Assembly (NCBI GenBank): GCA_014879765.1
Contig: JACSRL010000059.1
Coordinates: 1 to 5,330, forward strand
DNA from: Anaerolinea sp.
GTDB taxonomy: Bacteria; Chloroflexota; Anaerolineae; JAAEKA01
DNA: 5,330 nt
Direction: 5' to 3'
The position numbers and the translations under genes are program-made. The notes beneath the pieces were generated by a model, which saw only the letters and a program-made list of their open reading frames with translations, made no database searches and had not been told where the DNA came from. How positions within the stretch are numbered: the first letter of the stretch is position 1; the number at the start of each line of letters is the position of its first letter. Shown one piece after another: positions 5,262 through 5,330 of the stretch.

Positions 5262-5330
5262 ACGTAACTGCTCAGGCTTGGCATTAGAAACCGGGTTTTT
5301 GTCTTGCAGATCAAGGTCATGGCGCCATGG
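5262..5330 (-). repeat. Right copy of 69-bp inverted repeat
   Basis: This is the reverse complement of 1-69 with two mismatches, at 5330 and 5311. The outer palindrome CATGGCGCCATG (5318-5329) is kept. Identity stops sharply at 5261. Here the repeat sits upstream of the orphan leftward terminator, whereas the left copy sits just after a gene's terminator, so the two sites have different surroundings. Confidence 0.9.

Noticed and set aside
3567..5267. A 566-codon open frame on the plus strand
   Set aside because: It is antisense to the clear ferredoxin-NADP reductase, is rich in His, Ala, Gly and Gln as expected of a shadow frame in GC-rich DNA, runs through two terminators and the reductase promoter, and shows no protein family motif.

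Overview
This 5.3 kb bacterial window has four intact protein genes, all on the minus strand. The first and last 69 bases are near-identical inverted copies of one another (67 of 69 positions match). The genes are GC-rich, with Shine-Dalgarno sites, sigma70-like promoters and intrinsic terminators. The combination of a FabL-like enoyl-ACP reductase, an adrenodoxin-reductase-type ferredoxin reductase and an Rpn/DUF4351 protein with a Gln-rich repeat would fit a Chloroflexota (Anaerolineae-like) chromosome. That assignment is an inference from protein types and composition, not something the DNA proves.

Reading in the direction of transcription, from right to left, the order is as follows. An inverted repeat copy (5262-5330) is followed by a strongly structured, gene-less stretch that ends in a leftward terminator (5105-5143). 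Next is a GTG-started ferredoxin-NADP reductase (3645-4997) with a perfect TATAAT box, a possible operator just after the predicted transcription start, and its own terminator. An acetyl-CoA acetyltransferase-type thiolase (2332-3528) follows, with a hairpin after it. Then comes an Rpn-family PD-(D/E)XK protein (1134-2159 plus stop) with a strong promoter, an in-frame 12-bp tandem repeat and a terminator. Last is a FabL-like enoyl-ACP reductase (137-952) with a candidate promoter whose spacer is a perfect dyad, followed by a strong terminator and the other repeat copy (1-69).

The four genes look like separate transcription units rather than an operon, because hairpins or terminators separate each pair. 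Three are housekeeping-type enzymes of fatty-acid synthesis, acyl-CoA chemistry and electron transfer. The Rpn gene is the outlier: it has lower GC than its neighbours and belongs to a family linked to recombination. For three genes the promoter and ribosome-binding evidence moves the start downstream of the longest possible reading frame.

The most unusual feature is the pair of inverted repeats bracketing the genes together with an Rpn nuclease. This could be a repeat-bounded mobile unit, but two unrelated copies of a dispersed intergenic repeat is an equally simple or simpler reading.
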